From positions 303,270 through 367,269 of the forward strand of contig JAEHOE010000126.1 of NCBI GenBank assembly GCA_016858145.1: a stretch of DNA of 64,000 nucleotides, written 5' to 3'. The notes below the pieces were generated by a model. The model was not told the origin of the DNA. It searched no databases and saw nothing but the letters and a program-made list of their open reading frames with translations. Shown here piece by piece: positions 25,764 to 35,318 of this stretch. The stretch comes from Edaphochlamys debaryana (taxonomy: Eukaryota; Chlorophyta; Chlorophyceae; Chlamydomonadales). Numbering within the stretch: the stretch's first letter is position 1; the number at the start of each line of letters is the position of its first letter. Position numbers and translations under genes: made by a program.

Positions 25764-25836
25764 GGGGTCGTAGCTCAAATGGTAGAGCGGCCGCTTAGCA
25801 TGCGGCAGGTAGGGGGATCAATGCCCTCCGACTCCA
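25764..25836 (+). tRNA. tRNA-Ala (AGC), unit 1
   Basis: The acceptor GGGGTCG/CGACTCC contains the G3:U70 pair that identifies alanine tRNAs. Anticodon stem GCCGC/GCGGC with loop TTAGCAT gives AGC, and the discriminator is A. There is no T4 run before tRNA-Gln, 48 bases downstream. That spacer holds a near-palindrome around CTCCAATTGGAG. Confidence 0.96.
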
Positions 25837-25884
25837 GACTCTCCAATTGGAGGAGTCCTCCTGCTCCCCTCTGGGGGGGCACGC

Positions 25885-25956
25885 GGTCCTGTGGTCTAGT
25901 GGTTAGGACATCAGACTCTGAATCTGGTAACCTGAGTTCAAATCTCAGCAGGACCT
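25885..25956 (+). tRNA. tRNA-Gln (CTG), unit 1
   Basis: Acceptor GGTCCTG/CAGGACC, anticodon stem TCAGA/TCTGG with loop CTCTGAA (CTG), discriminator T, T-loop TTCAAAT. It is followed after one base by TTTT, the first Pol III terminator downstream of tRNA-Lys, so it is the last gene of a four-tRNA block. Confidence 0.95.
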
Positions 25957-25957
25957 G

Positions 25958-25961
25958 TTTT
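25958..25961 (+). terminator. Pol III T4 terminator after tRNA-Gln
   Basis: TTTT one base past tRNA-Gln. Equivalent runs lie at 28032, 30106, 32182 and 34257 in units 2-5. No T4 occurs between the start of Lys and this point. Confidence 0.7.
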
Positions 25962-26121
25962 GCAGGGGCGGCAGGCAAGGAACACAGCCCTCTGGCCGGG
26001 AGGTGGCCACACATTCACGCGGCACTCGGGGGCATAGCACCCTACTCCCGCCAGTGCAGCACACCCTTCTGCACACGTGCCGGCATCGCCAACTGGAGAA
26101 AGCCCTCCACACGCCTCCACC

Positions 26122-26179
26122 ACCCTGGCGCAGCAGCACTGGGATCCTTGGTTCGGATAGAGTGCTGCTGCGCCAGGGT
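26122..26179 (+). other. Perfect 19-bp hairpin in the Gln-Glu spacer, unit 1
   Basis: The left arm ACCCTGGCGCAGCAGCACT (26122-26140) pairs base for base with 26161-26179. The 20-base loop has an inner ATCC/GGAT pairing. Intact copies lie at 28196-28253, 30270-30327, 32346-32403 and 34421-34478. Unit 6 keeps only 11 bases of the left arm (36246-36256). It could be a small-RNA precursor, an RNA-processing element or a short inverted-repeat element. It is not a tRNA. Confidence 0.9.
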
Positions 26180-26770
26180 AGCTAGGGGCTGCCCCTCCAC
26201 GAAGGAAGCAGCAGCAGCAATTGGAAGTAAGCCAGCCACAACACTAGCACCACTGGAAGCTCTCTCGCTACCCCCCGTAGCCAAGAGGCCAGCTATGCAG
26301 TGCCGAGGCGGCAGGGAGAGCTAGGCACGCACGCCCAGACAGCATGAGCAGCCCGCCCGCAGCATGAACAGCCCGACGGCCGTGCGGTGGAGGCCCCAGG
26401 ACATCTACCCGCACCACGCAGTAAAGCGAGCGAGATGCCCTCTTGCCGAGAAGAGCAGCCGCAGGAGCCCAGGCGCACAAAGGTGGAGGCTGCAGGGGTT
26501 ACCTGTGGAGGGGAACACCACCTCCCCGTACCAGCTCCACCCGCATCTTGACCCCTCAAGGCCGCTGGAGCTTTGGGCATGCAGGCCTGCGTGCCTTTGG
26601 GCCCCGCGTGCTCTTGCTTGACGCTCTACGCCAAGGAAACCTTTCCATTCCACTGAGGGTGAGGAAGAGCGAAGGCAAGCGGGAGAGGGGGGAAGAGGCG
26701 GGGCGGGGTCCCCGGGCGTTTTGGTGTGGGTACCCCGGGGCGGTGTGGCTCCGTTCCCATTGGTATCGAG

Positions 26771-26843
26771 TTCGCTATAGTCTAGGCGGTCAGGATACAG
26801 GATTCTCACTCCTGAGACCCGGGTTCGAGTCCCGGTAGCGAAA
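26771..26843 (+). tRNA. tRNA-Glu (CTC), unit 1
   Basis: Acceptor TTCGCTA/TAGCGAA, anticodon stem CAGGA/TCCTG with loop TTCTCAC (CTC), T-arm CCGGGTTCGAGTCCCGG, discriminator A. The layout matches plant-type tRNA-Glu. No T4 follows before tRNA-Asp, 82 bases on. Confidence 0.95.
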
Positions 26844-26925
26844 GGCTACGCCCAGAGCAGTCGTGGGCTCGTGCAGATACCTCTGGGTACACATCAGACA
26901 GCTCAGTCACTTCTGAGTCCAAGGG

Positions 26926-27019
26926 GTCGTCATCGTATAGTGGTTAGTATCCCCGCCTGTCATCAGATTCACACGGTCTCAGACCGCGGGAGGCCGGGGT
27001 TCGATTCCCCGTGACGGCG
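26926..27019 (+). tRNA. tRNA-Asp (GTC) with ~22-nt intron, unit 1
   Basis: Acceptor GTCGTCA/TGACGGC with discriminator G, anticodon stem CCCGC/GCGGG, loop CTGTCA..C, anticodon GTC, T-arm CGGGGTTCGATTCCCCG. The intron is about 26964-26985, after position 37. TTTT follows directly. Confidence 0.94.
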
Positions 27020-27023
27020 TTTT
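27020..27023 (+). terminator. Pol III T4 terminator after tRNA-Asp
   Basis: TTTT abuts the Asp discriminator base. Equivalent runs lie at 29094, 31168, 33244 and 35319. It closes a Glu-Asp two-gene block. Confidence 0.7.
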
Positions 27024-27577
27024 GAGTACGGGGGGCAGGCAGAGGCACTGCGCAAGGGACAGCGCAGGAGACGCGAAGCTGGCCCCATCCCCACCTGCAC
27101 GGAGGGGTCCTGCCCTTGAGGGCCTGCCTGTTCTCTGCCCTGTCGAACGGGTGCAAATAACACCTTGTGCGTGCTCTCATGCTTGAACGCCAGGTCCGCC
27201 TGCAGTTTCGCCAGGAAACCTGCACGCGCGGCGAGGGAGCTGGAGAGGCAGGGGTACATTTCGGCTTTGGCGACCTCACCCGCTTGACCAAGCAACACCT
27301 TACAGCCTATACGCCGCGTCCTAACAATGCTTACTATTGTTTGCAGATAATAGGACCTCTATCGAACAGTTTCGCGCAGGCCTGTCGCGATGTCAATTGC
27401 TGTCGAGCATGTCCATTTTTGTTGTCAAACCAAGGTATGCTCGCTCTTGGAGCACAGAAGGAACGCTATCAAACGCGCAGGCGATTCGCGTTGTTAGCTT
27501 TGCTCGCGCGAGTTTTGAAACACGCGTGTTTTTGGTGTGCGGAGGTGGGGGTTCCGTTCCCGATGGCACCGTAACCC

Positions 27578-27650
27578 GCCCGGTTAGCTCAGTCGGTAGA
27601 GCGCAAGACTCTTAATCTTGTGGTCGAGGGTTCGAGCCCCTCATTGGGCG
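27578..27650 (+). tRNA. tRNA-Lys (CTT), unit 2
   Basis: Sequence identical to the unit 1 gene at 25504. Confidence 0.96.
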
Positions 27651-27654
27651 CTTT

Positions 27655-27828
27655 GCACTAGTGGTATAGTGGTAGCATAGGTCCTTGCCAGCTTACGCTG
27701 ATGGGATGGGCCTGGCAATGGAGGCGTGTGGGAGTTGGGATTCCCCCCACCGCCCCTCCTCCGCCGGTCCATCCGTTCCAGCAGCTCGCAGGTCGGACCA
27801 GACCCGAGTTCGATTCTCGGCTAGTGCA
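27655..27828 (+). tRNA. tRNA-Gly (GCC), intron-bearing, unit 2
   Basis: The mature part is identical to unit 1. One T-to-C change falls near the intron's 3' end (CTCGCAGG). Confidence 0.92.
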
Positions 27829-27837
27829 GCTACTGTA

Positions 27838-27910
27838 GGGGTCGTAGCTCAAATGGTAGAGCGGCCGCTTAGCATGCGGCAGGTAGGGGGATCAATGCCC
27901 TCCGACTCCA
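27838..27910 (+). tRNA. tRNA-Ala (AGC), unit 2
   Basis: Identical to the unit 1 gene, with G3:U70 kept. Confidence 0.96.
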
Positions 27911-27958
27911 GACTCTCCAATTGGAGGAGTCCTCCTGCTCCCCTCTGGGGGGGCACGC

Positions 27959-28030
27959 GGTCCTGTGGTCTAGTGGTTAGGACATCAGACTCTGAATCTG
28001 GTAACCTGAGTTCAAATCTCAGCAGGACCT
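27959..28030 (+). tRNA. tRNA-Gln (CTG), unit 2
   Basis: Identical to the unit 1 gene; TTTT follows at 28032. Confidence 0.95.
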
Positions 28031-28844
28031 GTTTTGCAGGGGCGGCAGGCAAGGAACACAGCCCTCTGGCCGGGAGGTGGCCACACATTCACGCGGCACT
28101 CGGGGGCATAGCACCCTACTCCCGCCAGTGCAGCACACCCTTCTGCACACGTGCCGGCATCGCCAACTGGAGAAAGCCCTCCACACGCCTCCACCACCCT
28201 GGCGCAGCAGCACTGGGATCCTTGGTTCGGATAGAGTGCTGCTGCGCCAGGGTAGCTAGGGGCTGCCCCTCCACGAAGGAAGCAGCAGCAGCAATTGGAA
28301 GTAAGCCAGCCACAACACTAGCACCACTGGAAGCTCTCTCGCTACCCCCCGTAGCCAAGAGGCCAGCTATGCAGTGCCGAGGCGGCAGGGAGAGCTAGGC
28401 ACGCACGCCCAGACAGCATGAGCAGCCCGCCCGCAGCATGAACAGCCCGACGGCCGTGCGGTGGAGGCCCCAGGACATCTACCCGCACCACGCAGTAAAG
28501 CGAGCGAGATGCCCTCTTGCCGAGAAGAGCAGCCGCAGGAGCCCAGGCGCACAAAGGTGGAGGCTGCAGGGGTTACCTGTGGAGGGGAACACCACCTCCC
28601 CGTACCAGCTCCACCCGCATCTTGACCCCTCAAGGCCGCTGGAGCTTTGGGCATGCAGGCCTGCGTGCCTTTGGGCCCCGCGTGCTCTTGCTTGACGCTC
28701 TACGCCAAGGAAACCTTTCCATTCCACTGAGGGTGAGGAAGAGCGAAGGCAAGCGGGAGAGGGGGGAAGAGGCGGGGCGGGGTCCCCGGGCGTTTTGGTG
28801 TGGGTACCCCGGGGCGGTGTGGCTCCGTTCCCATTGGTATCGAG

Positions 28845-28917
28845 TTCGCTATAGTCTAGGCGGTCAGGATACAGGATTCTCACTCCTGAGACCCGGGTTC
28901 GAGTCCCGGTAGCGAAA
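28845..28917 (+). tRNA. tRNA-Glu (CTC), unit 2
   Basis: Identical to the unit 1 gene. The 3' flank reads GGCCGCGCCC in place of GGCTACGCCC. Confidence 0.95.
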
Positions 28918-28999
28918 GGCCGCGCCCAGAGCAGTCGTGGGCTCGTGCAGATACCTCTGGGTACACATCAGACAGCTCAGTCACTTCTGAGTCCAAGGG

Positions 29000-29093
29000 G
29001 TCGTCATCGTATAGTGGTTAGTATCCCCGCCTGTCATCAGATTCACACGGTCTCAGACCGCGGGAGGCCGGGGTTCGATTCCCCGTGACGGCG
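29000..29093 (+). tRNA. tRNA-Asp (GTC), intron-bearing, unit 2
   Basis: Identical to unit 1, intron included; TTTT follows at 29094. Confidence 0.94.
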
Positions 29094-29651
29094 TTTTGAG
29101 TACGGGGGGCAGGCAGAGGCACTGCGCAAGGGACAGCGCAGGAGACGCGAAGCTGGCCCCATCCCCACCTGCACGGAGGGGTCCTGCCCTTGAGGGCCTG
29201 CCTGTTCTCTGCCCTGTCGAACGGGTGCAAATAACACCTTGTGCGTGCTCTCATGCTTGAACGCCAGGTCCGCCTGCAGTTTCGCCAGGAAACCTGCACG
29301 CGCGGCGAGGGAGCTGGAGAGGCAGGGGTACATTTCGGCTTTGGCGACCTCACCCGCTTGACCAAGCAACACCTTACAGCCTATACGCCGCGTCCTAACA
29401 ATGCTTACTATTGTTTGCAGATAATAGGACCTCTATCGAACAGTTTCGCGCAGGCCTGTCGCGATGTCAATTGCTGTCGAGCATGTCCATTTTTGTTGTC
29501 AAACCAAGGTATGCTCGCTCTTGGAGCACAGAAGGAACGCTATCAAACGCGCAGGCGATTCGCGTTGTTAGCTTTGCTCGCGCGAGTTTTGAAACACGCG
29601 TGTTTTTGGTGTGCGCAGGAGGGAGTTCCGTTCCCTATGGCACCGTAACCC

Positions 29652-29724
29652 GCCCGGTTAGCTCAGTCGGTAGAGCGCAAGACTCTTAATCTTGTGGTCG
29701 AGGGTTCGAGCCCCTCATTGGGCG
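29652..29724 (+). tRNA. tRNA-Lys (CTT), unit 3
   Basis: Identical to the other Lys copies. Confidence 0.96.
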
Positions 29725-29728
29725 CTTT

Positions 29729-29902
29729 GCACTAGTGGTATAGTGGTAGCATAGGTCCTTGCCAGCTTACGCTGATGGGATGGGCCTGGCAATGGAGGCG
29801 TGTGGGAGTTGGGATTCCCCCCACCGCCCCTCCTCCGCCGGTCCATCCGTTCCAGCAGCTCGCAGGTCGGACCAGACCCGAGTTCGATTCTCGGCTAGTG
29901 CA
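29729..29902 (+). tRNA. tRNA-Gly (GCC), intron-bearing, unit 3
   Basis: Identical to the unit 2 gene. Confidence 0.92.
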
Positions 29903-29911
29903 GCTACTGTA

Positions 29912-29984
29912 GGGGTCGTAGCTCAAATGGTAGAGCGGCCGCTTAGCATGCGGCAGGTAGGGGGATCAATGCCCTCCGACTCCA
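29912..29984 (+). tRNA. tRNA-Ala (AGC), unit 3
   Basis: Identical to the unit 1 gene. Confidence 0.96.
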
Positions 29985-30032
29985 GACTCTCCAATTGGAG
30001 GAGTCCTCCTGCTCCCCTCTGGGGGGGCACGC

Positions 30033-30104
30033 GGTCCTGTGGTCTAGTGGTTAGGACATCAGACTCTGAATCTGGTAACCTGAGTTCAAATCTCAGCAGG
30101 ACCT
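30033..30104 (+). tRNA. tRNA-Gln (CTG), unit 3
   Basis: Identical to the unit 1 gene; TTTT follows at 30106. Confidence 0.95.
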
Positions 30105-30918
30105 GTTTTGCAGGGGCGGCAGGCAAGGAACACAGCCCTCTGGCCGGGAGGTGGCCACACATTCACGCGGCACTCGGGGGCATAGCACCCTACTCCCGCC
30201 AGTGCAGCACACCCTTCTGCACACGTGCCGGCATCGCCAACTGGAGAAAGCCCTCCACACGCCTCCACCACCCTGGCGCAGCAGCACTGGGATCCTTGGT
30301 TCGGATAGAGTGCTGCTGCGCCAGGGTAGCTAGGGGCTGCCCCTCCACGAAGGAAGCAGCAGCAGCAATTGGAAGTAAGCCAGCCACAACACTAGCACCA
30401 CTGGAAGCTCTCTCGCTACCCCCCGTAGCCAAGAGGCCAGCTATGCAGTGCCGAGGCGGCAGGGAGAGCTAGGCACGCACGCCCAGACAGCATGAGCAGC
30501 CCGCCCGCAGCATGAACAGCCCGACGGCCGTGCGGTGGAGGCCCCAGGACATCTACCCGCACCACGCAGTAAAGCGAGCGAGATGCCCTCTTGCCGAGAA
30601 GAGCAGCCGCAGGAGCCCAGGCGCACAAAGGTGGAGGCTGCAGGGGTTACCTGTGGAGGGGAACACCACCTCCCCGTACCAGCTCCACCCGCATCTTGAC
30701 CCCTCAAGGCCGCTGGAGCTTTGGGCATGCAGGCCTGCGTGCCTTTGGGCCCCGCGTGCTCTTGCTTGACGCTCTACGCCAAGGAAACCTTTCCATTCCA
30801 CTGAGGGTGAGGAAGAGCGAAGGCAAGCGGGAGAGGGGGGAAGAGGCGGGGCGGGGTCCCCGGGCGTTTTGGTGTGGGTACCCCGGGGCGGTGTGGCTCC
30901 GTTCCCATTGGTATCGAG

Positions 30919-30991
30919 TTTGCTATAGTCTAGGCGGTCAGGATACAGGATTCTCACTCCTGAGACCCGGGTTCGAGTCCCGGTAGCGAAA
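30919..30991 (+). tRNA. tRNA-Glu (CTC), unit 3 variant
   Basis: The acceptor 5' strand reads TTTGCTA. The C3-to-T change turns the 3:70 pair into a U:G wobble, so the fold should hold. Confidence 0.93.
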
Positions 30992-31073
30992 GGCCGCGCC
31001 CAGAGCAGTCGTGGGCTCGTGCAGATACCTCTGGGTACACATCAGACAGCTCAGTCACTTCTGAGTCCAAGGG

Positions 31074-31167
31074 GTCGTCATCGTATAGTGGTTAGTATCC
31101 CCGCCTGTCATCAGATTCACACGGTCTCAGACCGCGGGAGGCCGGGGTTCGATTCCCCGTGACGGCG
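31074..31167 (+). tRNA. tRNA-Asp (GTC), intron-bearing, unit 3
   Basis: Identical to unit 1; TTTT follows at 31168. Confidence 0.94.
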
Positions 31168-31726
31168 TTTTGAGTACGGGGGGCAGGCAGAGGCACTGCG
31201 CAAGGGACAGCGCAGGAGACGCGAAGCTGGCCCCATCCCCACCTGCACGGAGGGGTCCTGCCCTTGAGGGCCTGCCTGTTCTCTGCCCTGTCGAACGGGT
31301 GCAAATAACACCTTGTGCGTGCTCTCATGCTTGAACGCCAGGTCCGCCTGCAGTTTCGCCAGGAAACCTGCACGCGCGGCGAGGGAGCTGGAGAGGCAGG
31401 GGTACATTTCGGCTTTGGCGACCTCACCCGCTTGACCAAGCAACACCTTACAGCCTATACGCCGCGTCCTAACAATGCTTACTATTGTTTGCAGATAATA
31501 GGACCTCTATCGAACAGTTTCGCGCAGGCCTGTCGCGATGTCAATTGCTGTCGAGCATGTCCATTTTTGTTGTCAAACCAAGGTATGCTCGCTCTTGGAG
31601 CACAGAAGGAACGCTATCAAACGCGCAGGCGATTCGCGTTGTTAGCTTTGCTCGCGCGAGTTTTGAAACACGCGTGTTTTTGGTGTGCGCAGGAGGGAGT
31701 TCCGTTCCCGATTGGCACTGTAACCC

Positions 31727-31799
31727 GCCCGGTTAGCTCAGTCGGTAGAGCGCAAGACTCTTAATCTTGTGGTCGAGGGTTCGAGCCCCTCATTGGGCG
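31727..31799 (+). tRNA. tRNA-Lys (CTT), unit 4
   Basis: Identical to the other Lys copies. Confidence 0.96.
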
Positions 31800-31803
31800 C
31801 TTT

Positions 31804-31977
31804 GCACTAGTGGTATAGTGGTAGCATAGGTCCTTGCCAGCTGACGCTGATGGGATGGGCCTGGCAATGGAGGCGTGTGGGAGTTGGGATTCCCCCCACC
31901 GCCCCTCCTCCGCCGGTCCATCCGTTCCAGCAGCTCGCAGGTCGGACCAGACCCGAGTTCGATTCTCGGCTAGTGCA
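31804..31977 (+). tRNA. tRNA-Gly (GCC), intron-bearing, unit 4
   Basis: The mature part is unchanged. The intron start reads GCTGACGCTG (T to G), a variant shared by units 4-6. Confidence 0.92.
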
Positions 31978-31986
31978 GCTACTGTA

Positions 31987-32060
31987 GGGGTCGTAGCTCA
32001 AATGGTAGAGCGGCCCGCTTAGCATGCGGCAGGTAGGGGGATCAATGCCCTCCGACTCCA
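31987..32060 (+). pseudogene. tRNA-Ala (AGC) with 1-nt insertion, unit 4
   Basis: The anticodon-stem 5' strand reads GCCCGC instead of GCCGC, making the gene 74 nt long with a bulged C facing GCGGC. The anticodon loop, G3:U70 and T-arm are intact. The product may misfold or may be tolerated, so this is a candidate damaged copy. Confidence 0.6.
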
Positions 32061-32108
32061 GACTCTCCAATTGGAGGAGTCCTCCTGCTCCCCTCTGGGG
32101 GGGCACGC

Positions 32109-32180
32109 GGTCCTGTGGTCTAGTGGTTAGGACATCAGACTCTGAATCTGGTAACCTGAGTTCAAATCTCAGCAGGACCT
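32109..32180 (+). tRNA. tRNA-Gln (CTG), unit 4
   Basis: Identical to the unit 1 gene; TTTT follows at 32182. Confidence 0.95.
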
Positions 32181-32994
32181 GTTTTGCAGGGGCGGCAGGC
32201 AAGGAACACAGCCCTCTGGCCGGGAGGTGGCCACACATTCACGCGGCACTCGGGGGCATAGCACCCTACTCCCGCCAGTGCAGCACACCCTTCTGCACAC
32301 GTGCCGGCATCGCCAACTGGAGAAAGCCCTCCACACGCCTCCACCACCCTGGCGCAGCAGCACTGGGATCCTTGGTTCGGATAGAGTGCTGCTGCGCCAG
32401 GGTAGCTAGGGGCTGCCCCTCCACGAAGGAAGCAGCAGCAGCAATTGGAAGTAAGCCAGCCACAACACTAGCACCACTGGAAGCTCTCTCGCTACCCCCC
32501 GTAGCCAAGAGGCCAGCTATGCAGTGCCGAGGCGGCAGGGAGAGCTAGGCACGCACGCCCAGACAGCATGAGCAGCCCGCCCGCAGCATGAACAGCCCGA
32601 CGGCCGTGCGGTGGAGGCCCCAGGACATCTACCCGCACCACGCAGTAAAGCGAGCGAGATGCCCTCTTGCCGAGAAGAGCAGCCGCAGGAGCCCAGGCGC
32701 ACAAAGGTGGAGGCTGCAGGGGTTACCTGTGGAGGGGAACACCACCTCCCCGTACCAGCTCCACCCGCATCTTGACCCCTCAAGGCCGCTGGAGCTTTGG
32801 GCATGCAGGCCTGCGTGCCTTTGGGCCCCGCGTGCTCTTGCTTGACGCTCTACGCCAAGGAAACCTTTCCATTCCACTGAGGGTGAGGAAGAGCGAAGGC
32901 AAGCGGGAGAGGGGGGAAGAGGCGGGGCGGGGTCCCCGGGCGTTTTGGTGTGGGTACCCCGGGGCGGTGTGGCTCCGTTCCCATTGGTATCGAG

Positions 32995-33067
32995 TTTGCT
33001 ATAGTCTAGGCGGTCAGGATACAGGATTCTCACTCCTGAGACCCGGGTTCGAGTCCCGGTAGCGAAA
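32995..33067 (+). tRNA. tRNA-Glu (CTC), unit 4 variant
   Basis: Shares the TTTGCTA acceptor variant with unit 3, which links the two units. Confidence 0.93.
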
Positions 33068-33149
33068 GGCCGCGCCCAGAGCAGTCGTGGGCTCGTGCAG
33101 ATACCTCTGGGTACACATCAGACAGCTCAGTCACTTCTGAGTCCAAGGG

Positions 33150-33243
33150 GTCGTCATCGTATAGTGGTTAGTATCCCCGCCTGTCATCAGATTCACACGG
33201 TCTCAGACCGCGGGAGGCCGGGGTTCGATTCCCCGTGACGGCG
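33150..33243 (+). tRNA. tRNA-Asp (GTC), intron-bearing, unit 4
   Basis: Identical to unit 1; TTTT follows at 33244. Confidence 0.94.
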
Positions 33244-33802
33244 TTTTGAGTACGGGGGGCAGGCAGAGGCACTGCGCAAGGGACAGCGCAGGAGACGCGA
33301 AGCTGGCCCCATCCCCACCTGCACGGAGGGGTCCTGCCCTTGAGGGCCTGCCTGTTCTCTGCCCTGTCGAACGGGTGCAAATAACACCTTGTGCGTGCTC
33401 TCATGCTTGAACGCCAGGTCCGCCTGCAGTTTCGCCAGGAAACCTGCACGCGCGGCGAGGGAGCTGGAGAGGCAGGGGTACATTTCGGCTTTGGCGACCT
33501 CACCCGCTTGACCAAGCAACACCTTACAGCCTATACGCCGCGTCCTAACAATGCTTACTATTGTTTGCAGATAATAGGACCTCTATCGAACAGTTTCGCG
33601 CAGGCCTGTCGCGATGTCAATTGCTGTCGAGCATGTCCATTTTTGTTGTCAAACCAAGGTATGCTCGCTCTTGGAGCACAGAAGGAACGCTATCAAACGC
33701 GCAGGCGATTCGCGTTGTTAGCTTTGCTCGCGCGAGTTTTGAAACACGCGTGTTTTTGGTGTGCGCAGGAGGGAGTTCCGTTCCCGATTGGCACTGTAAC
33801 CC

Positions 33803-33875
33803 GCCCGGTTAGCTCAGTCGGTAGAGCGCAAGACTCTTAATCTTGTGGTCGAGGGTTCGAGCCCCTCATTGGGCG
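33803..33875 (+). tRNA. tRNA-Lys (CTT), unit 5
   Basis: Identical to the other Lys copies. Confidence 0.96.
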
Positions 33876-33879
33876 CTTT

Positions 33880-34053
33880 GCACTAGTGGTATAGTGGTAG
33901 CATAGGTCCTTGCCAGCTGACGCTGATGGGATGGGCCTGGCAATGGAGGCGTGTGGGAGTTGGGATTCCCCCCACCGCCCCTCCTCCGCCGGTCCATCCG
34001 TTCCAGCAGCTCGCAGGTCGGACCAGACCCGAGTTCGATTCTCGGCTAGTGCA
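33880..34053 (+). tRNA. tRNA-Gly (GCC), intron-bearing, unit 5
   Basis: Same as unit 4, with the GCTGACGCTG intron start. Confidence 0.92.
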
Positions 34054-34062
34054 GCTACTGTA

Positions 34063-34135
34063 GGGGTCGTAGCTCAAATGGTAGAGCGGCCGCTTAGCAT
34101 GCGGCAGGTAGGGGGATCAATGCCCTCCGACTCCA
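34063..34135 (+). tRNA. tRNA-Ala (AGC), unit 5
   Basis: Identical to unit 1, so the unit 4 insertion is private to that copy. Confidence 0.96.
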
Positions 34136-34183
34136 GACTCTCCAATTGGAGGAGTCCTCCTGCTCCCCTCTGGGGGCGCACGC

Positions 34184-34255
34184 GGTCCTGTGGTCTAGTG
34201 GTTAGGACATCAGACTCTGAATCTGGTAACCTGAGTTCAAATCTCAGCAGGACCT
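34184..34255 (+). tRNA. tRNA-Gln (CTG), unit 5
   Basis: Identical to the unit 1 gene; TTTT follows at 34257. Confidence 0.95.
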
Positions 34256-35069
34256 GTTTTGCAGGGGCGGCAGGCAAGGAACACAGCCCTCTGGCCGGGA
34301 GGTGGCCACACATTCACGCGGCACTCGGGGGCATAGCACCCTACTCCCGCCAGTGCAGCACACCCTTCTGCACACGTGCCGGCATCGCCAACTGGAGAAA
34401 GCCCTCCACACGCCTCCACCACCCTGGCGCAGCAGCACTGGGATCCTTGGTTCGGATAGAGTGCTGCTGCGCCAGGGTAGCTAGGGGCTGCCCCTCCACG
34501 AAGGAAGCAGCAGCAGCAATTGGAAGTAAGCCAGCCACAACACTAGCACCACTGGAAGCTCTCTCGCTACCCCCCGTAGCCAAGAGGCCAGCTATGCAGT
34601 GCCGAGGCGGCAGGGAGAGCTAGGCACGCACGCCCAGACAGCATGAGCAGCCCGCCCGCAGCATGAACAGCCCGACGGCCGTGCGGTGGAGGCCCCAGGA
34701 CATCTACCCGCACCACGCAGTAAAGCGAGCGAGATGCCCTCTTGCCGAGAAGAGCAGCCGCAGGAGCCCAGGCGCACAAAGGTGGAGGCTGCAGGGGTTA
34801 CCTGTGGAGGGGAACACCACCTCCCCGTACCAGCTCCACCCGCATCTTGACCCCTCAAGGCCGCTGGAGCTTTGGGCATGCAGGCCTGCGTGCCTTTGGG
34901 CCCCGCGTGCTCTTGCTTGACGCTCTACGCCAAGGAAACCTTTCCATTCCACTGAGGGTGAGGAAGAGCGAAGGCAAGCGGGAGAGGGGGGAAGAGGCGG
35001 GGCGGGGTCCCCGGGCGTTTTGGTGTGGGTACCCCGGGGCGGTGTGGCTCCGTTCCCATTGGAATCGAG

Positions 35070-35142
35070 TTCGCTATAGTCTAGGCGGTCAGGATACAGG
35101 ATTCTCACTCCTGAGACCCGGGTTCGAGTCCCGGTAGCGAAA
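35070..35142 (+). tRNA. tRNA-Glu (CTC), unit 5
   Basis: Back to the TTCGCTA acceptor of units 1 and 2. The flank just upstream reads GGAATCGAG. Confidence 0.95.
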
Positions 35143-35224
35143 GGCCGCGCCCAGAGCAGTCGTGGGCTCGTGCAGATACCTCTGGGTACACATCAGACAG
35201 CTCAGTCACTTCTGAGTCCAAGGG

Positions 35225-35318
35225 GTCGCCATCGTATAGTGGTTAGTATCCCCGCCTGTCATCAGATTCACACGGTCTCAGACCGCGGGAGGCCGGGGTT
35301 CGATTCCCCGTGACGGCG
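35225..35318 (+). tRNA. tRNA-Asp (GTC), acceptor variant, unit 5
   Basis: The acceptor reads GTCGCCA. T5-to-C leaves a C:A mismatch with base 68 (TGACGGC strand). The rest is identical, and TTTT follows at 35319. Function may be weakened. Confidence 0.85.

Larger units (their letters stand above)
24954..27027 (+). repeat. tRNA array, unit 1 (2074 bp)
   Basis: This is the first copy of a direct tandem repeat. Homology to the other units begins abruptly at ACGGGGGGCAGGCAGAGG, and the sequence to its left is unique. Order: a 550-bp leader with an AT-richer stretch (about 25250-25470), Lys, Gly, Ala, Gln, an 814-bp spacer with a perfect hairpin, Glu, Asp. Frames running through the unit are not genes, because they read across tRNAs. 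Confidence 0.97.
27028..29101 (+). repeat. tRNA array, unit 2 (2074 bp)
   Basis: Nearly identical to unit 1. Scattered substitutions include G for T in the AAGTGACAGC stretch near the start and CGATGGCACC before Lys. Confidence 0.97.
29102..31175 (+). repeat. tRNA array, unit 3 (2074 bp)
   Basis: Full unit. The leader just before Lys changes to GCGCAGGAGGGAGTTCC, a variant shared with units 4 and 5. Confidence 0.97.
31176..33251 (+). repeat. tRNA array, unit 4 (2076 bp)
   Basis: Two single-base insertions relative to unit 3: one before Lys (ATTGGCACTG) and one inside tRNA-Ala. Confidence 0.97.

Noticed and set aside
26122..26179. Hairpin as a selenocysteine or other extra tRNA
   Set aside because: Only one long stem; no D-arm, T-arm or acceptor geometry.
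25611..26324. 237-residue open frame repeated in units 1-3 and 5, with variants in units 4 and 6, as a possible protein family
   Set aside because: It reads straight through tRNA-Gly, Ala and Gln. Its repetition simply follows the array.
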